A stretch of 64,000 nt of DNA from NCBI GenBank assembly GCA_024206335.1, contig JAAGZL010000824.1, positions 1 through 64,000 of the forward strand. The letters run 5' to 3'. Every line of letters starts with the position of its first letter. Position 1 is the first letter of the stretch. The notes beneath the pieces were generated by a model. That model worked only from the letters and a program-made list of their open reading frames with translations. It was not told where the DNA came from and searched no databases. The position numbers were made by a program, and so were the translations under genes. Shown one piece after another: positions 50,692 through 59,895 of the stretch. This DNA is from Gammaproteobacteria bacterium (GTDB taxonomy: Bacteria; Pseudomonadota; Gammaproteobacteria; Chromatiales; Chromatiaceae).

Positions 50692-51186
50692 TTATTTATT
50701 ACGCACATACTCTAAAGAATAATAAACTATCGCACCAAACAACCCGCTATACACACAAAACTGGTGTAATTGAGAAACTGTAATCAACCCTAAAAAACCA
50801 TTTTCCTGTGACAGTGGATAATAAGGCACCACATCACTATGCATTATACTATCCAAGACCACATGGCTATAAGTACCAACAAATGCACTTAAGAATGAAA
50901 CCCACCACGCAATATCAATAGGCACTCCTGCATTAGAAATGCCAATTAACTTCAGACCAATTTCCGATAAATATTTGCCGGACAGCGCCGAAAATATTGC
51001 CAATAATAATGCACCTATAAATGTATGCGAAAAACCATGCACATGCCCTTCACCTGATACAAGCACAAATAATGGCTGGATATCCATTACAATTTGAGCC
51101 CACCCAAATACCATCAAACTAAAGCTACTTTGCAATATTGCCTTAGCTAGTATCCCTGGTCCCATATGGAATGGTGTAAACGGCAT
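50692..51186 (-). CDS. Predicted membrane-bound metal-dependent hydrolase
   Basis: A 164-residue membrane protein with about four hydrophobic segments. It begins MPFTPFHMGPG, has HGFSHTFIGAL mid-protein and ends the core with VVLDSIMHSDVVPYYPLS. The His, Asp and HSD pattern is that of the DUF457/YdjM and DUF4184 membrane hydrolase-like groups. No enzymatic role is proven for these. Codon use is visibly more AT-rich than in the neighbours on either side, a sign of possible transfer. Confidence 0.65.
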   Translation of the reverse strand: MPFTPFHMGPGILAKAILQSSFSLMVFGWAQIVMDIQPLFVLVSGEGHVHGFSHTFIGALLLAIFSALSGKYLSEIGLKLIGISNAGVPIDIAWWVSFLSAFVGTYSHVVLDSIMHSDVVPYYPLSQENGFLGLITVSQLHQFCVYSGLFGAIVYYSLEYVRNK

Positions 51187-51489
51187 TTACTCACCTTCAA
51201 ACCTGTACTGTCACACCAGAAACTGTGATATCTGATGCCACTAATTATCACTCAAAATCGTCCGTATTTACTTTCATACATTTTAGCGGGAAGCCAACCC
51301 AGTCATACCTTAATATATTCTGGCTACCACTATTGACTTAAGAAATTAAGGGTTTTCAAAACCTCCCACAGCAACCCCTACAGAATTTGGCATGAACTCA
51401 GCTACCAAATAAACCATATAGCCACAGCTTGTGGCAGAACACATTCTCTAGCTTCCATCCATCTTTAGCAATTTATAGCCTAAGATAAT
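51187..51489. other. AT-rich gap
   Basis: 303 bases with no open frame I can support on either strand. It probably contains the promoter for the membrane hydrolase gene. A GCCACAGCTTGTGGC palindrome lies at 51421-51435, which could be a small operator. Confidence 0.4.
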
Positions 51490-52101
51490 TCAATCCATAT
51501 CGCGTAACTTGTTATATTTTTGCGGAACAAATCTATAATGCCCAGTAATTTTATAGTCAAATATCATATCTTCAAGCTGCGGCCCATTTCCTATATTATG
51601 GACTATCAAAGGGGCTCCTGATTGTTCACTGAGCCGGTCCGTAACTATACCTATGTGAGGTAAATTACCAGGGAGCAACCATGTTACTAAATCCCCTGAT
51701 CTATAATCCATAGCTTTATTAGATATGGGTAATACATCACCATGCCTTTTAAGAAATGATTGTAAATTAGGTACTCGACGATGGTCGATATTTTTGTCCG
51801 GTTTACTTAACCCCCATATTCGTTTTGAAGGATAAGTCGAGAAGTTGGCTGCAATATCTTCATGAACTAGTTTCTGCAAATCAGTTCCTATTTTACGATA
51901 AGATCTAATTATTACATCCGTACAAACGCCTATATTTGTGGGAACATCGCCGTTTGGATATCCGATGGCGAAATAGGAGCCATCATATTGAACGTCAAAC
52001 CGAGTCCTTTCAATTGCTGACCTTACAAATTCACTTTCAAAGTTTAAAGCAAAAGCGTTCTGTGAGCTCAACAAGATCACAATAGCAAATACTCGCAGCA
52101 T
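51490..52101 (-). CDS. Exported DUF1287 protein (YijF-like)
   Basis: A 203-residue protein with an N-terminal signal peptide (MLRVFAIVILLSSQNAFA) followed by the DUF1287 body. Conserved stretches are AIGYPNGDVPTNIGVCTDV, KLVHEDIAANFSTYP, NIDHRRVPNLQSFLKRHG and LPGNLPHIGIVTD. The Cys in GVCTDV and the His in LPHIGIV suggest an NlpC/P60-like thiol hydrolase site, but the function of the family is unknown. The start at 52101 gives the signal peptide; the open frame is 10 codons longer. AT-rich codon use. Confidence 0.87.
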   Translation of the reverse strand: MLRVFAIVILLSSQNAFALNFESEFVRSAIERTRFDVQYDGSYFAIGYPNGDVPTNIGVCTDVIIRSYRKIGTDLQKLVHEDIAANFSTYPSKRIWGLSKPDKNIDHRRVPNLQSFLKRHGDVLPISNKAMDYRSGDLVTWLLPGNLPHIGIVTDRLSEQSGAPLIVHNIGNGPQLEDMIFDYKITGHYRFVPQKYNKLRDMD

Positions 52102-52163
52102 ATTATTCCTTTCTAAAAAGGTCTTACCCACGAGTATTTTAGCCGGTGAAGCTTGTTAGCCAA

Positions 52164-52183
52164 CTTTATCGTAAGCGATAAAG
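52164..52183. other. Short hairpin between DUF1287 and MBL genes
   Basis: A perfect 8-bp stem CTTTATCG/CGATAAAG around TAAG lies 9 bases past the stop of the metallo-beta-lactamase-fold gene. No T-run follows, so terminator function is doubtful. Confidence 0.45.
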
Positions 52184-52191
52184 ATAACATT

Positions 52192-53109
52192 TTAATAATC
52201 GAACTCCATTTGCTGAAAAACCCATTGGGCATTTTTGCCAGCAATGGATTCATGATTTTTCAAATAATTATATTTTGATTGATCGATTTTTAGTGCATCT
52301 TGCATATCACCGTCTTTGTCTAAAATTTCAGCTATTTTACTCTTTAAAAATACTAAATATTGATAAGTGTTTTTAGTGGCCTCTTGTAAATTAGAAGGAT
52401 CACCATGCCCAGGCACTATATGAGAAGGTTTGAAGCTCGCCATTTTTTCAAACACGTCAATCCAGCTCTGAAAATTTCTCGCTGGACCAATACCTAGCAT
52501 TCGATTGTTAAAAACAATATCACCCGCGAACATGATTCGTTTATTAGGCATCCAGGCAATAATATCACCAACCGTATGCGCAGGACCAAAATAATGTAAC
52601 TCTAGTTTAACCTTTCCCAATTCAATGGGTTTTATAGAGTCAAATGTTTCTGTTGCAAACACAGGGTTAGTATTTTTTAAACTGTCACCAATTAAATTAT
52701 CGAGGCGTGACATTTGAGAATCAGCTCTGGACTTTTGGTCATCCTGTGCATAACTTGAAGCAATAATTCTAGCTCCCAGTTTTTGATAATATTCATTTCC
52801 TAACCAGCGGTGGTCCTGCCCTCCAGTATTAATAACAATCTTGATTGGTTTATCCGTAATCGTCTGGATCACTTTATGAATATGTTCAGCACCAAGATAA
52901 CTACCACCAGAATCAATGAGTATGACACCGTCATCAGTAACAATGACACCATGAGTAGAATTATTTGCTAAATTGTCTTTTGAGCGCTGAGAAAGCTCAC
53001 CCACTAATGCATACACATTATCGTCAACTTTACGCACTTGCAGTACAGCATCTGCAAATAAAATATTTGAGAACAGCGACAGTATCGCAAATACGATTAT
53101 TTTAAACAT
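52192..53109 (-). CDS. Exported metallo-beta-lactamase-fold protein, altered metal motif
   Basis: A 305-residue protein with a signal peptide (MFKIIVFAILSLFSNILFA) and a metallo-beta-lactamase fold: VILIDSGGSYLG, then NTGGQDHRWLGN where HxHxDH is expected, then GPAHTVGDI, FAGDIVFN and VPGHGDP. The first two His are replaced (Thr-Gly-Gly-Gln), so the metal site is probably mononuclear or lost, while the Asp-His pair and later ligands remain. It resembles periplasmic SoxH-like and quinoprotein-relay hydrolases in layout. The start at 53109 follows GAAGG; the open frame extends 36 codons further. AT-rich codon use. Confidence 0.8.
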   Translation of the reverse strand: MFKIIVFAILSLFSNILFADAVLQVRKVDDNVYALVGELSQRSKDNLANNSTHGVIVTDDGVILIDSGGSYLGAEHIHKVIQTITDKPIKIVINTGGQDHRWLGNEYYQKLGARIIASSYAQDDQKSRADSQMSRLDNLIGDSLKNTNPVFATETFDSIKPIELGKVKLELHYFGPAHTVGDIIAWMPNKRIMFAGDIVFNNRMLGIGPARNFQSWIDVFEKMASFKPSHIVPGHGDPSNLQEATKNTYQYLVFLKSKIAEILDKDGDMQDALKIDQSKYNYLKNHESIAGKNAQWVFQQMEFDY

Positions 53110-53772
53110 AAGAGCCTTCTTTAAAATTAAAGTTACTATTAATTGCAAGTAAAGATATAAGTTATTAAACATAATGTCTAAATAAACCGGGCACGGTAGC
53201 GCAACGCGGCCAATCATTTGAGTTCGATCTGTTGTGTTTTTTTGGATTACAGGTAATCGTTGCTTCGTTTTTTGTCACCAAGAAAGTGCCAAGGGGATAT
53301 TACTTTACATTTTTGATCACTAATGTAGGTACGGCATGGAGATTAGAGTCTTCTTCCTGAGCTTGTAGCGAAACCGGCCAATTTTCAATTCCAGTGTATT
53401 TCATCACTTACTCTAAAGTTGTCATCGCAGCAGACCCCTTTGAATTAACAATACGATTGTTTAAATGCTCTATTTATTCCGCGGGAATATCCCCTTTTAG
53501 AAGGCTCTGGGTGAGAGTGTTGATTTCTTTCTGAATAGATAGCCATTCAACCCTAACATCGTCTGGCAAAGAATCAGCTACCTCATGCATTTTTCTGCCC
53601 AGCTCAGATCTACCAACGTATTCTTCCCTTGCTCATTAATGCATAACAATAGGCTACCCTGCCAGGAGAATAATGTCTCATGCAATATCAGGAAAGAGAT
53701 GTTAGGTTAATAATGGACAGGATATCCAAACTCTATCCAACCTAGCCAAATGCACTTTCCAGGAAGACCAGC
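53110..53772. other. Long gap with coding remnants
   Basis: 663 bases without an intact gene. Two minus-strand stretches look like gene fragments. 53300-53404 reads 34 codons including ENWPVSLQAQEEDSNLHAVP then TLVIKNVK, faintly like a thioredoxin-fold end. 53474-53634 reads about 52 codons ending MHEVADSLPDDVRVEWLSIQ then KEINTLTQSLLKGDIPAE. Neither has an upstream partner. A T-rich tract lies near 53236. Taken together the gap looks like decayed or rearranged DNA. Confidence 0.45.
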
Positions 53773-54777
53773 ATGAGTCTGAAACGTTTTATCTCCGCCT
53801 TTATTGCCCGTAACCGGGAGTTTATGCGGGACCGCACTGCCGTATCCTGGAACATCGTGATGCCAGTATTGATTGTAATGGGATTTGCATTCGCCTTTAC
53901 CTCCAACAACTCAGACCTGTTCAAGGTCGGATTTTATGGTGCGGCAGAACAGACCACCCCCCAGCAACAACAGTTTCTGGCCACCCAACACATACTGTTT
54001 ATTGAGATCAGCAACCTGGAGAGCGCGGTCACCAAATTGGAGCGCCACCAATTGGATATGATTCTGGATCTGACAACATCCCGTTACTGGACCAACCAGA
54101 CCTCACCCGAGGGCTATATACTGGAACGCATGCTGGGTGATAACAGCGGCCTGGAGAAACAGAGCGTAAGCGGTGATGCCATTCGCTATGTAGACTGGCT
54201 AGCCCCGGGTGTATTCGGTATGAACATCATGTTTGCCTCCCTGTTTGGGGTTGGCTACTCCATTGTGCGCTATCGTAAGAATGGGGTACTGAAACGGCTG
54301 CGCGCCACCCCTCTAACCGCACTGGAGTTTCTCACCGCCCAGGTGGCATCGCGTCTATGGCTCATCCTGCTGGTCACGGTACTGGTCTACACCAGCACCA
54401 ATTACATCGTGGGCTTCCGCATGTATGGCTCCTATCTGGACCTGTTTCTGGTACTGGTTGCCGGGACCCTGTGTCTGATCAGCCTGGGCCTGATCATCGC
54501 CGCACGCATGTCCAGCGAGGAGGCCGCCAACGGCCTGCTTAATCTGATCACCCTGCCGATGATGATCCTCTCCGGGGTGTGGTTTTCTCTGGAGGGATCA
54601 TCCCCCATTGTACAGAAATTCGCTCAACTGCTACCCCTGACCCACTTCAACGATGCGGCACGCGCCATCATGCTGGATGGCGCCAGCCTGCTGGATGTCT
54701 CTGGAAATCTGCTGACCCTGATCGGGATGACCCTGGTCTGTATGCTGGCCGCAGCCTATACCTTCCGCTGGGAGTAG
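53773..54777 (+). CDS. ABC-2 type transporter permease
   Basis: A 334-residue permease. A first helix (about residues 26-44) is followed by an external domain of about 100 residues, then five more helices from residue 145, with the RLRATPLTALEFL coupling loop near 178 and the late ILSGVWFSLEG segment. This is the ABC2_membrane layout seen in drug and polysaccharide exporters. An ATP-binding partner gene normally sits directly upstream, but here the upstream 660 bases hold only remnants, so it appears orphaned. No ribosome binding site better than AGGAAGACC is seen, 4 bases before the ATG. Convergent with ptsP, 22 bp apart. Confidence 0.86.
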   Translation: MSLKRFISAFIARNREFMRDRTAVSWNIVMPVLIVMGFAFAFTSNNSDLFKVGFYGAAEQTTPQQQQFLATQHILFIEISNLESAVTKLERHQLDMILDLTTSRYWTNQTSPEGYILERMLGDNSGLEKQSVSGDAIRYVDWLAPGVFGMNIMFASLFGVGYSIVRYRKNGVLKRLRATPLTALEFLTAQVASRLWLILLVTVLVYTSTNYIVGFRMYGSYLDLFLVLVAGTLCLISLGLIIAARMSSEEAANGLLNLITLPMMILSGVWFSLEGSSPIVQKFAQLLPLTHFNDAARAIMLDGASLLDVSGNLLTLIGMTLVCMLAAAYTFRWE

Positions 54778-54799
54778 GTGTTATAACCGCCCGGAAGTA

Positions 54800-57067
54800 C
54801 TAACGACCAGGATGCACCAGCCCACCCAGCCCCATATCATCCAGGGTGCTGGCCATCAGCTTACGCACCGGTTCGGCCTCTTCCATACGCAGGGCGGCCT
54901 GCAACAGCTGTTTGGCCCGGGTCCGGCTGAAGGATCTTACCACCCACTTGACCTTTAGCAGACTGCTGGCACTCATGCTGAGATTGTCGACACCCATACC
55001 GATGAGCAACGGTGTTGCCAACGGATTACCCGCCAACTCCCCGCACACACCAACCGGACGGTTATACACCGCAGCCCCTTCCACGATATGACTAATGGCA
55101 CGCAGTACTGCCGGATGCATATCATCAAATATCTCGGCCACCCGCGGATTATTGCGATCCACCGCCAGCAGGTATTGGGTTAGATCGTTACTGCCAACCG
55201 AGAGAAAATCCACTCGGCGGGCTAACTCTTCGGCCTGATACACCGCCGCTGGCACTTCAACCATAACCCCGATCCGGGGCATGGTGACGGCATAGCCGTC
55301 ATCTGACAACTCATCATAGGCGCGCTGAATCAACAGCTTGAGCTCGTCCACCTCGGTCACCCGGCTGATCATAGGCAACATGATCTGCATATTATTAAGC
55401 CCGACTGCAGCCCGCAACATGGCCTTTACCTGGGTTAGAAAGATCTCCGGATGATCCAGAGAGATCCGCACCCCGCGCCAACCCAGAAATGGGTTTGACT
55501 CATTCACCGGAAAATACGGCAGCGGTTTGTCACCACCGATATCCAGGGTACGCAGGGTTACTGTACGGGGGGCAAAGGCAGAGAGGATACTGCGGTAGTT
55601 CTCCGACTGGGAGTTCTCTCCAGGGAAGCGGTCACGCCCCATGAACGGGAGCTCGGTACGGTAGAGACCAACCCCCTCAGACTCGGTGGTGCCGAAAGAG
55701 CTCATCTCAGACACCAGGCCGGTATTCAGGTAAATGGGGACCTGGATACCATCGGTGGTCTCAGCCGGCAGCCCCCGCAGGGAGTCCAACTCGGCAGAGA
55801 GATCCTCATCCTCCTGCTCCAGACGCTGATACTCTTCGGCCATGGCCTGGCTGGGCGATACGAACACCCGCCCCATATAGCCATCCACGATCACTTCCAT
55901 GCCATCCATACGACCGACCGGCAAACCCACCACACCCATAACCGCAGGTATGCCCATGCCACGCGCCAATATGGCCACGTGGGAGGCACTGGAACCGGAA
56001 GCGGAGACCACACCCGCCAGCTTCTCCGGTGGAACCTCGGCCAACTGCACCGCACTCACCTCTTCACTAACCAGGATGGTGTGATCCGGGTAATCGATCA
56101 CCACCGGAGTATCCTTTTGCAGGTGCATCAGGATACGCCGCCCCAGGTCACGCACATCAGATGAGCGTTCCCGCAGATAGCTGTCTTCCATGCCGTCGAA
56201 CACCCGCGCATGCTCTTCAATCACATGATGCAGGGCGCCGGGGGCCCAGTTGCCGCCTCGAATATGTTCCAGTATGGGGTTGACCAGAGAGTCACCCTCC
56301 AGCATCAGCAGCCAGGCCTGAAACAGGGCCTTGTCTTCAGATGGCAGCAGCCCCTCAAATCTGCTCTCAAGTCTTTCCAGATCCTTGCGCACGTTGGCCA
56401 CGGCCGCCAGCAGCGCCTCCTCCTCTGCCGCCAGATCGTCTGCCGGCTTGTCCGGGATGGCATCCAGGTCGGCCATGGGGTATACCACAACCGCGACGCC
56501 GTGGGAGACACCGCTGGTGCCGGGGCTTCCCTGGAGATAGCTCTTGCTGGTTTTCTTCTCCCTGCCCTCATCTTCCCACAGACTGCCACTGGCCTGGGCA
56601 TGGGTAATGGCACCTGCCAGCTGAGCCGCCAGGGTAAACAAAAAGGTGACCTCATTATCGTCGAACTGGCGCGGTTCACTCTGACGCACCACCAGCACAC
56701 CCAATACCTTACGATTCTGGATAATGGGTACACCGAGAAACCCGTGATACACGGTCTCTCCAGTCTCCCCCAGAAACAGATATCTGGGGTGGGCCGGTGC
56801 ATCATCGACGTTTATGGGTTCTGCCCGCTCACATACCAGGCCGATCAGCCCACGGTGTAGTGGCAACTCCACCTTGCCCACAGCCGCCTGGCGCAGACCT
56901 TCGGTGGCGCGCAGCACATGGGTGCGGCGTTTAAAATCGGTTAGGTAGACCGAGCAGGCATCGGTTCCAATCGCCTGCTTGACCCGACGCACAATGGTCT
57001 CCAGAGCGGTCTGCAGATCAGTCGCCGAGTTAACTTCCTGAACAATACTATGTAAGGTCTCAAGCAT
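54800..57067 (-). CDS. ptsP: PTS(Ntr) enzyme I, PtsP
   Basis: A 755-residue phosphotransferase that takes phosphate from PEP and passes it to NPr in the nitrogen-related PTS. A GAF domain fills residues 1-160. The phospho-His domain has the active site SGSSASHVAILARG near residue 360, and the PEP-binding barrel with LRTLDIGGDKPLPY and SVGSNDLTQYLLAVDRN completes the chain. E. coli PtsP is 748 residues. No ptsN or ptsO lies in the window. rppH lies just upstream, a common pairing. Confidence 0.95.
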   Translation of the reverse strand: MLETLHSIVQEVNSATDLQTALETIVRRVKQAIGTDACSVYLTDFKRRTHVLRATEGLRQAAVGKVELPLHRGLIGLVCERAEPINVDDAPAHPRYLFLGETGETVYHGFLGVPIIQNRKVLGVLVVRQSEPRQFDDNEVTFLFTLAAQLAGAITHAQASGSLWEDEGREKKTSKSYLQGSPGTSGVSHGVAVVVYPMADLDAIPDKPADDLAAEEEALLAAVANVRKDLERLESRFEGLLPSEDKALFQAWLLMLEGDSLVNPILEHIRGGNWAPGALHHVIEEHARVFDGMEDSYLRERSSDVRDLGRRILMHLQKDTPVVIDYPDHTILVSEEVSAVQLAEVPPEKLAGVVSASGSSASHVAILARGMGIPAVMGVVGLPVGRMDGMEVIVDGYMGRVFVSPSQAMAEEYQRLEQEDEDLSAELDSLRGLPAETTDGIQVPIYLNTGLVSEMSSFGTTESEGVGLYRTELPFMGRDRFPGENSQSENYRSILSAFAPRTVTLRTLDIGGDKPLPYFPVNESNPFLGWRGVRISLDHPEIFLTQVKAMLRAAVGLNNMQIMLPMISRVTEVDELKLLIQRAYDELSDDGYAVTMPRIGVMVEVPAAVYQAEELARRVDFLSVGSNDLTQYLLAVDRNNPRVAEIFDDMHPAVLRAISHIVEGAAVYNRPVGVCGELAGNPLATPLLIGMGVDNLSMSASSLLKVKWVVRSFSRTRAKQLLQAALRMEEAEPVRKLMASTLDDMGLGGLVHPGR

Positions 57068-57152
57068 GTCTGGTTATATATATTCTAAATAAACGGGGAT
57101 CATCCACACCCCCTCGATACCGCCGGAGCGGAATAATAAACCCACCCCCGGA

Positions 57153-57677
57153 TCAGCGGCGGTTCTGACGCAAGTAGTTTGAATTTGATTTTACCGGCGC
57201 CCCTTCCGGAAACAGGTATGGAGCCAACTGCTCCAGCGCCTGCGAATAGACCCGCCTTTTGAAATAGACCACCTCACGTAGCGGCTGCCAGTACTTGACC
57301 CAGCGCCAGTGGTCAAACTCCGGCTTGGGTGAGCCATCCAGACAGAATGCCATCTCTTCACACTGGACCCGCAGCAGAAACCAGCGCTGTTTCTGGCCGA
57401 TACATAGAGGCAGGCTATTGTGCCGCATAAACCGTTTCGGCAGACGATAACGCAACCAGTCGTCGGTCACCCCAAGAATCTCCACATGATTAGAGTTAAG
57501 GCCCACCTCCTCTTCCAGCTCACGAAACATGGCCTGTTCCGGGGTCTCATTCTCCATAATCCCACCCTGGGGAAACTGCCATGCATTCTGGCCGACTCGC
57601 CGCCCCCAGAACAGCTGTCGCTGGCCGTTACATATAATCATGCCCACATTGGACCTATAACCATCAGAGTCGATCAA
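57153..57677 (-). CDS. rppH: RNA pyrophosphohydrolase RppH
   Basis: A 174-residue Nudix hydrolase that removes pyrophosphate from mRNA 5' ends, opening them to RNase E. The Nudix box is [22 protein letters not shown]. The best start is TTG at 57677: it follows AAGGA by 7 bases and yields [12 protein letters not shown], equal to the conserved N terminus. Longer ATG and GTG starts add unconserved residues. It lies 85 bp upstream of ptsP on the same strand. Confidence 0.93.
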   Translation of the reverse strand: MIDSDGYRSNVGMIICNGQRQLFWGRRVGQNAWQFPQGGIMENETPEQAMFRELEEEVGLNSNHVEILGVTDDWLRYRLPKRFMRHNSLPLCIGQKQRWFLLRVQCEEMAFCLDGSPKPEFDHWRWVKYWQPLREVVYFKRRVYSQALEQLAPYLFPEGAPVKSNSNYLRQNRR

Positions 57678-57960
57678 GATAAATTCCTTATTCACACCTG
57701 ACTCTATTTCCCACAATCAGGCGGCCACAGGCAAGGCACGGAGCTGTTACCCGTTAATCTGTTTGATGCCGGTATATCACCATTACCTACACCATAGCAC
57801 GAAAACAATATCATCATAAATTTCAGCCGCTTGGACATTGTTGTTTATAACCTCACTGATTACTGCTCTGACGGCAGCGGCATACTCAATTCCATATCTG
57901 GTGTAGAATCTTTTTTTCGTATATTTATATTTGTCTATTTATAATAGTGGAGATTGAACT
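57678..57960. other. Divergent gap between rppH and HAD gene
   Basis: 283 bases that must carry the promoters for rppH and the HAD gene. It is AT-rich towards the right. I see no further gene, hairpin or repeat. Confidence 0.4.
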
Positions 57961-58620
57961 TTGGCATTGGCAATATTTGATCTGGATAACACCCTTCTGG
58001 CGGGTGATTCTGACCATCTGTGGGGCACCTTTCTGGTGGAACAGGAGCTGGTGGACGGCGACCACTATGAGCGCGAAAACGACCGCTTCTACCGGGAATA
58101 CGATGAAGGTGTGCTGGATATATTTGAGTTTCTGCGTTTCTCCCTGAAGCCTCTGAGTGAGAATAACCCAGGCCTGCTGCATGAGCTACGGGAACGCTTT
58201 CTGATTGAAAAGATAGACCCGATCATACTGGATGCTGGCCGTAACCTGGTGGAAAAGCACAAACACCAGGGTGACACTGCCATGATAATTACCGCAACCA
58301 ACTCATTTGTCACGGCACCAATCGCCCAGCGCCTGGGGATAGAACACCTGATCGCCACTGAACCTGAGATTATTGACGATCGCTTCACCGGAGACGTGGC
58401 GGGTGAACCCAGTTATCAACATGGCAAGGTAAAACGACTTGCCACCTGGTTGCAGAAGTATAACCAAACCCTGGATGGAAGCAGCTTCTACAGCGACTCC
58501 CACAACGACATCCCACTGCTGGAGCAGGTAGACAATCCAGTGGCAGTAGATCCGGATGATATCCTTACCAGACATGCCACCACCCATGGATGGCCTATAA
58601 TTAGTCTAAGAGACAGCTAA
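57961..58620 (+). CDS. HAD-superfamily phosphatase, SerB-like subfamily IB
   Basis: A 219-residue HAD hydrolase. Motif I DLDNTLL carries the nucleophile Asp, motif II is TATN, and motif III/IV lies in YSDSHNDIPLL. The helical cap is of the IB type seen in SerB and CicA-like proteins. A TTG start at 57961 sits 8 bases after GGAG and gives MALAIFDLDNTLL, as in relatives. A HAD-IB gene divergent from rppH is frequent in gammaproteobacteria. Substrate not known. Confidence 0.9.
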   Translation: MALAIFDLDNTLLAGDSDHLWGTFLVEQELVDGDHYERENDRFYREYDEGVLDIFEFLRFSLKPLSENNPGLLHELRERFLIEKIDPIILDAGRNLVEKHKHQGDTAMIITATNSFVTAPIAQRLGIEHLIATEPEIIDDRFTGDVAGEPSYQHGKVKRLATWLQKYNQTLDGSSFYSDSHNDIPLLEQVDNPVAVDPDDILTRHATTHGWPIISLRDS

Positions 58621-58674
58621 AAAACATCTAAACAGGACCAGCATATACACCCAATAGATGAGATCAAGATTATC

Positions 58675-58875
58675 ATGCAGATAAAGCCCTTCTTCATAAT
58701 TTTTCCAGTTCTGGTTGGTGTGATCATCTACGCCTACTATGCCCCCCAAAATACACCCGAGCGGGCCACCACCCTCACCCCAAAACAATACATAGAGCTG
58801 GTAGAGAAGCGGAAAGCAGAAAGAAAACAACCTGCCAAAGAGAAATCAAAAAAGGATATTGGTTCTGACCCATAG
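58675..58875 (+). CDS. Small single-span membrane protein
   Basis: A 66-residue product: one hydrophobic helix at about residues 5-22 (FFIIFPVLVGVIIYAYY), then a strongly charged tail rich in Lys and Glu. I recognise no family. It is 54 bp after the HAD gene on the same strand and could share its transcript. No strong ribosome binding site is visible, so it is only moderately supported. Confidence 0.5.
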   Translation: MQIKPFFIIFPVLVGVIIYAYYAPQNTPERATTLTPKQYIELVEKRKAERKQPAKEKSKKDIGSDP

Positions 58876-59344
58876 GGAAATCCACCACACACAGACAGAT
58901 CTGATACCCCAAATCAGTAGCCAACATTATAGGGCTTTATAGGGCTTTGACCCTTTTTGTATCTACCTAATGAGGGAGCATCACCACCGCTGCAGGCACC
59001 ACAGGTTGAGGGATATTGGCTGAAACAGAGCCAGATCCACTTAACATGCCATCCTGTTCCTGATATTACCTGAGCCATTTTTCACCTAAGTATGGTGTCC
59101 ATCAGCCGATACACAGTATTAGTGCTTGAAAACAACCGCAGAATAGTTGATATTTTGCGGCGTGAGATCATAATAGAAGGGAGTAATGGCAATTGCGGTT
59201 AATATGGGTTACATCTAACAGACGATGGTTGGGTTCTTGGGTCTTCTGATGGCACAAGGCGTCACCTCTGCTGGAAGAAAATTCCTATTCCCGATAAAAA
59301 ATCTGCATATCGCCAGCTTATTTCAAGAAACTTAGGAAATGAAG
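58876..59344. other. Gap between small membrane protein and bactofilin
   Basis: 469 bases with no intact gene. A tandem of TTATAGGGCTT occurs at 58928-58949. A plus-strand frame of about 55 codons at 59205-59370 (TDDGWVLGSSDGTRRHLCW) has no start or known family and may be a remnant. Nothing else stands out. Confidence 0.4.
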
Positions 59345-59689
59345 ATGAATCAATTAATCGATATACGTGATCAAGACTACTGTTTTGTTGGTGAAGGCTC
59401 AGAAATAAAAGGTAGTATTGTTCTAAGGGGAACTACACACCTCGCAAGCAATATCGAAGGTGAAGTAAAAGTAGATAGTGACAGTCTATTGATAATCGAA
59501 AGAGAAGGTATCATTGACGGCACAATCTCCTGCTATGACCTCGAAATCTATGGCAAGGTAAAAGGCAAGGTTATTTCAAGTGGAAAAATCACAATCTTCC
59601 CATCTGCCGAGGTCAATGCCGAGCTCTTTTCCCAGTCATTAGTGATTTTTCCTGGGGCCACTGTCAATATGACCAGCCAAACTCTCTAA
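59345..59689 (+). CDS. Bactofilin-like polymer-forming protein
   Basis: A 114-residue beta-helix protein of the bactofilin (DUF583) family. Repeating strands such as GSIVLRGTTHLASNIEGEV, IIEREGIIDGTISCYDLEIYG and GKVISSGKITIFPSAEVNA are typical. Bactofilins form filaments that place cell-wall enzymes or other proteins. The ATG at 59345 lies 7 bases after AGGA; the ATG six bases earlier overlaps the site. No partner peptidase (M23) is adjacent, which is often seen with bactofilins. Confidence 0.88.
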   Translation: MNQLIDIRDQDYCFVGEGSEIKGSIVLRGTTHLASNIEGEVKVDSDSLLIIEREGIIDGTISCYDLEIYGKVKGKVISSGKITIFPSAEVNAELFSQSLVIFPGATVNMTSQTL

Positions 59690-59808
59690 TATCCAACAAT
59701 TAATTATAAAAAAATACAACGGCCCTCCGCCAATAAATTTTAGCTTGATGAAATCATCGACCCATAAAAATATTACCCATGCAAAAATTCTTCCTGGAGG
59801 ATTATTGT

Positions 59809-59895
59809 ATGCACCCTATCAAAGCTGCTAAGGCCCCGCTTCCGCCAACACCAGAGACTCTGGTACATTCTGCCTCATCGTCTCAAAACAGGTGA
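59809..59895 (+). CDS. Possible 28-residue small protein
   Basis: A short frame preceded by the strong site CTGGAGGA, 7 bases before the ATG at 59809. The product MHPIKAAKAPLPPTPETLVH plus eight residues is Pro-rich and unlike any family I know. Its stop codon lies inside the left arm of the hairpin at 59888-59908. It could be a real small protein, a leader peptide or chance. Confidence 0.35.
   Translation: MHPIKAAKAPLPPTPETLVHSASSSQNR

Noticed and set aside
52141..52190. Possible integron attC-like site around the hairpin
   Set aside because: The GTTAGCC sequence does not fit the GTTRRRY core, and no paired R' site or integrase is present.
59205..59370. Possible plus-strand coding remnant containing TDDGWVLGSSDG
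   Set aside because: No start, no known family, and it overlaps the bactofilin start; too weak to list as a gene.
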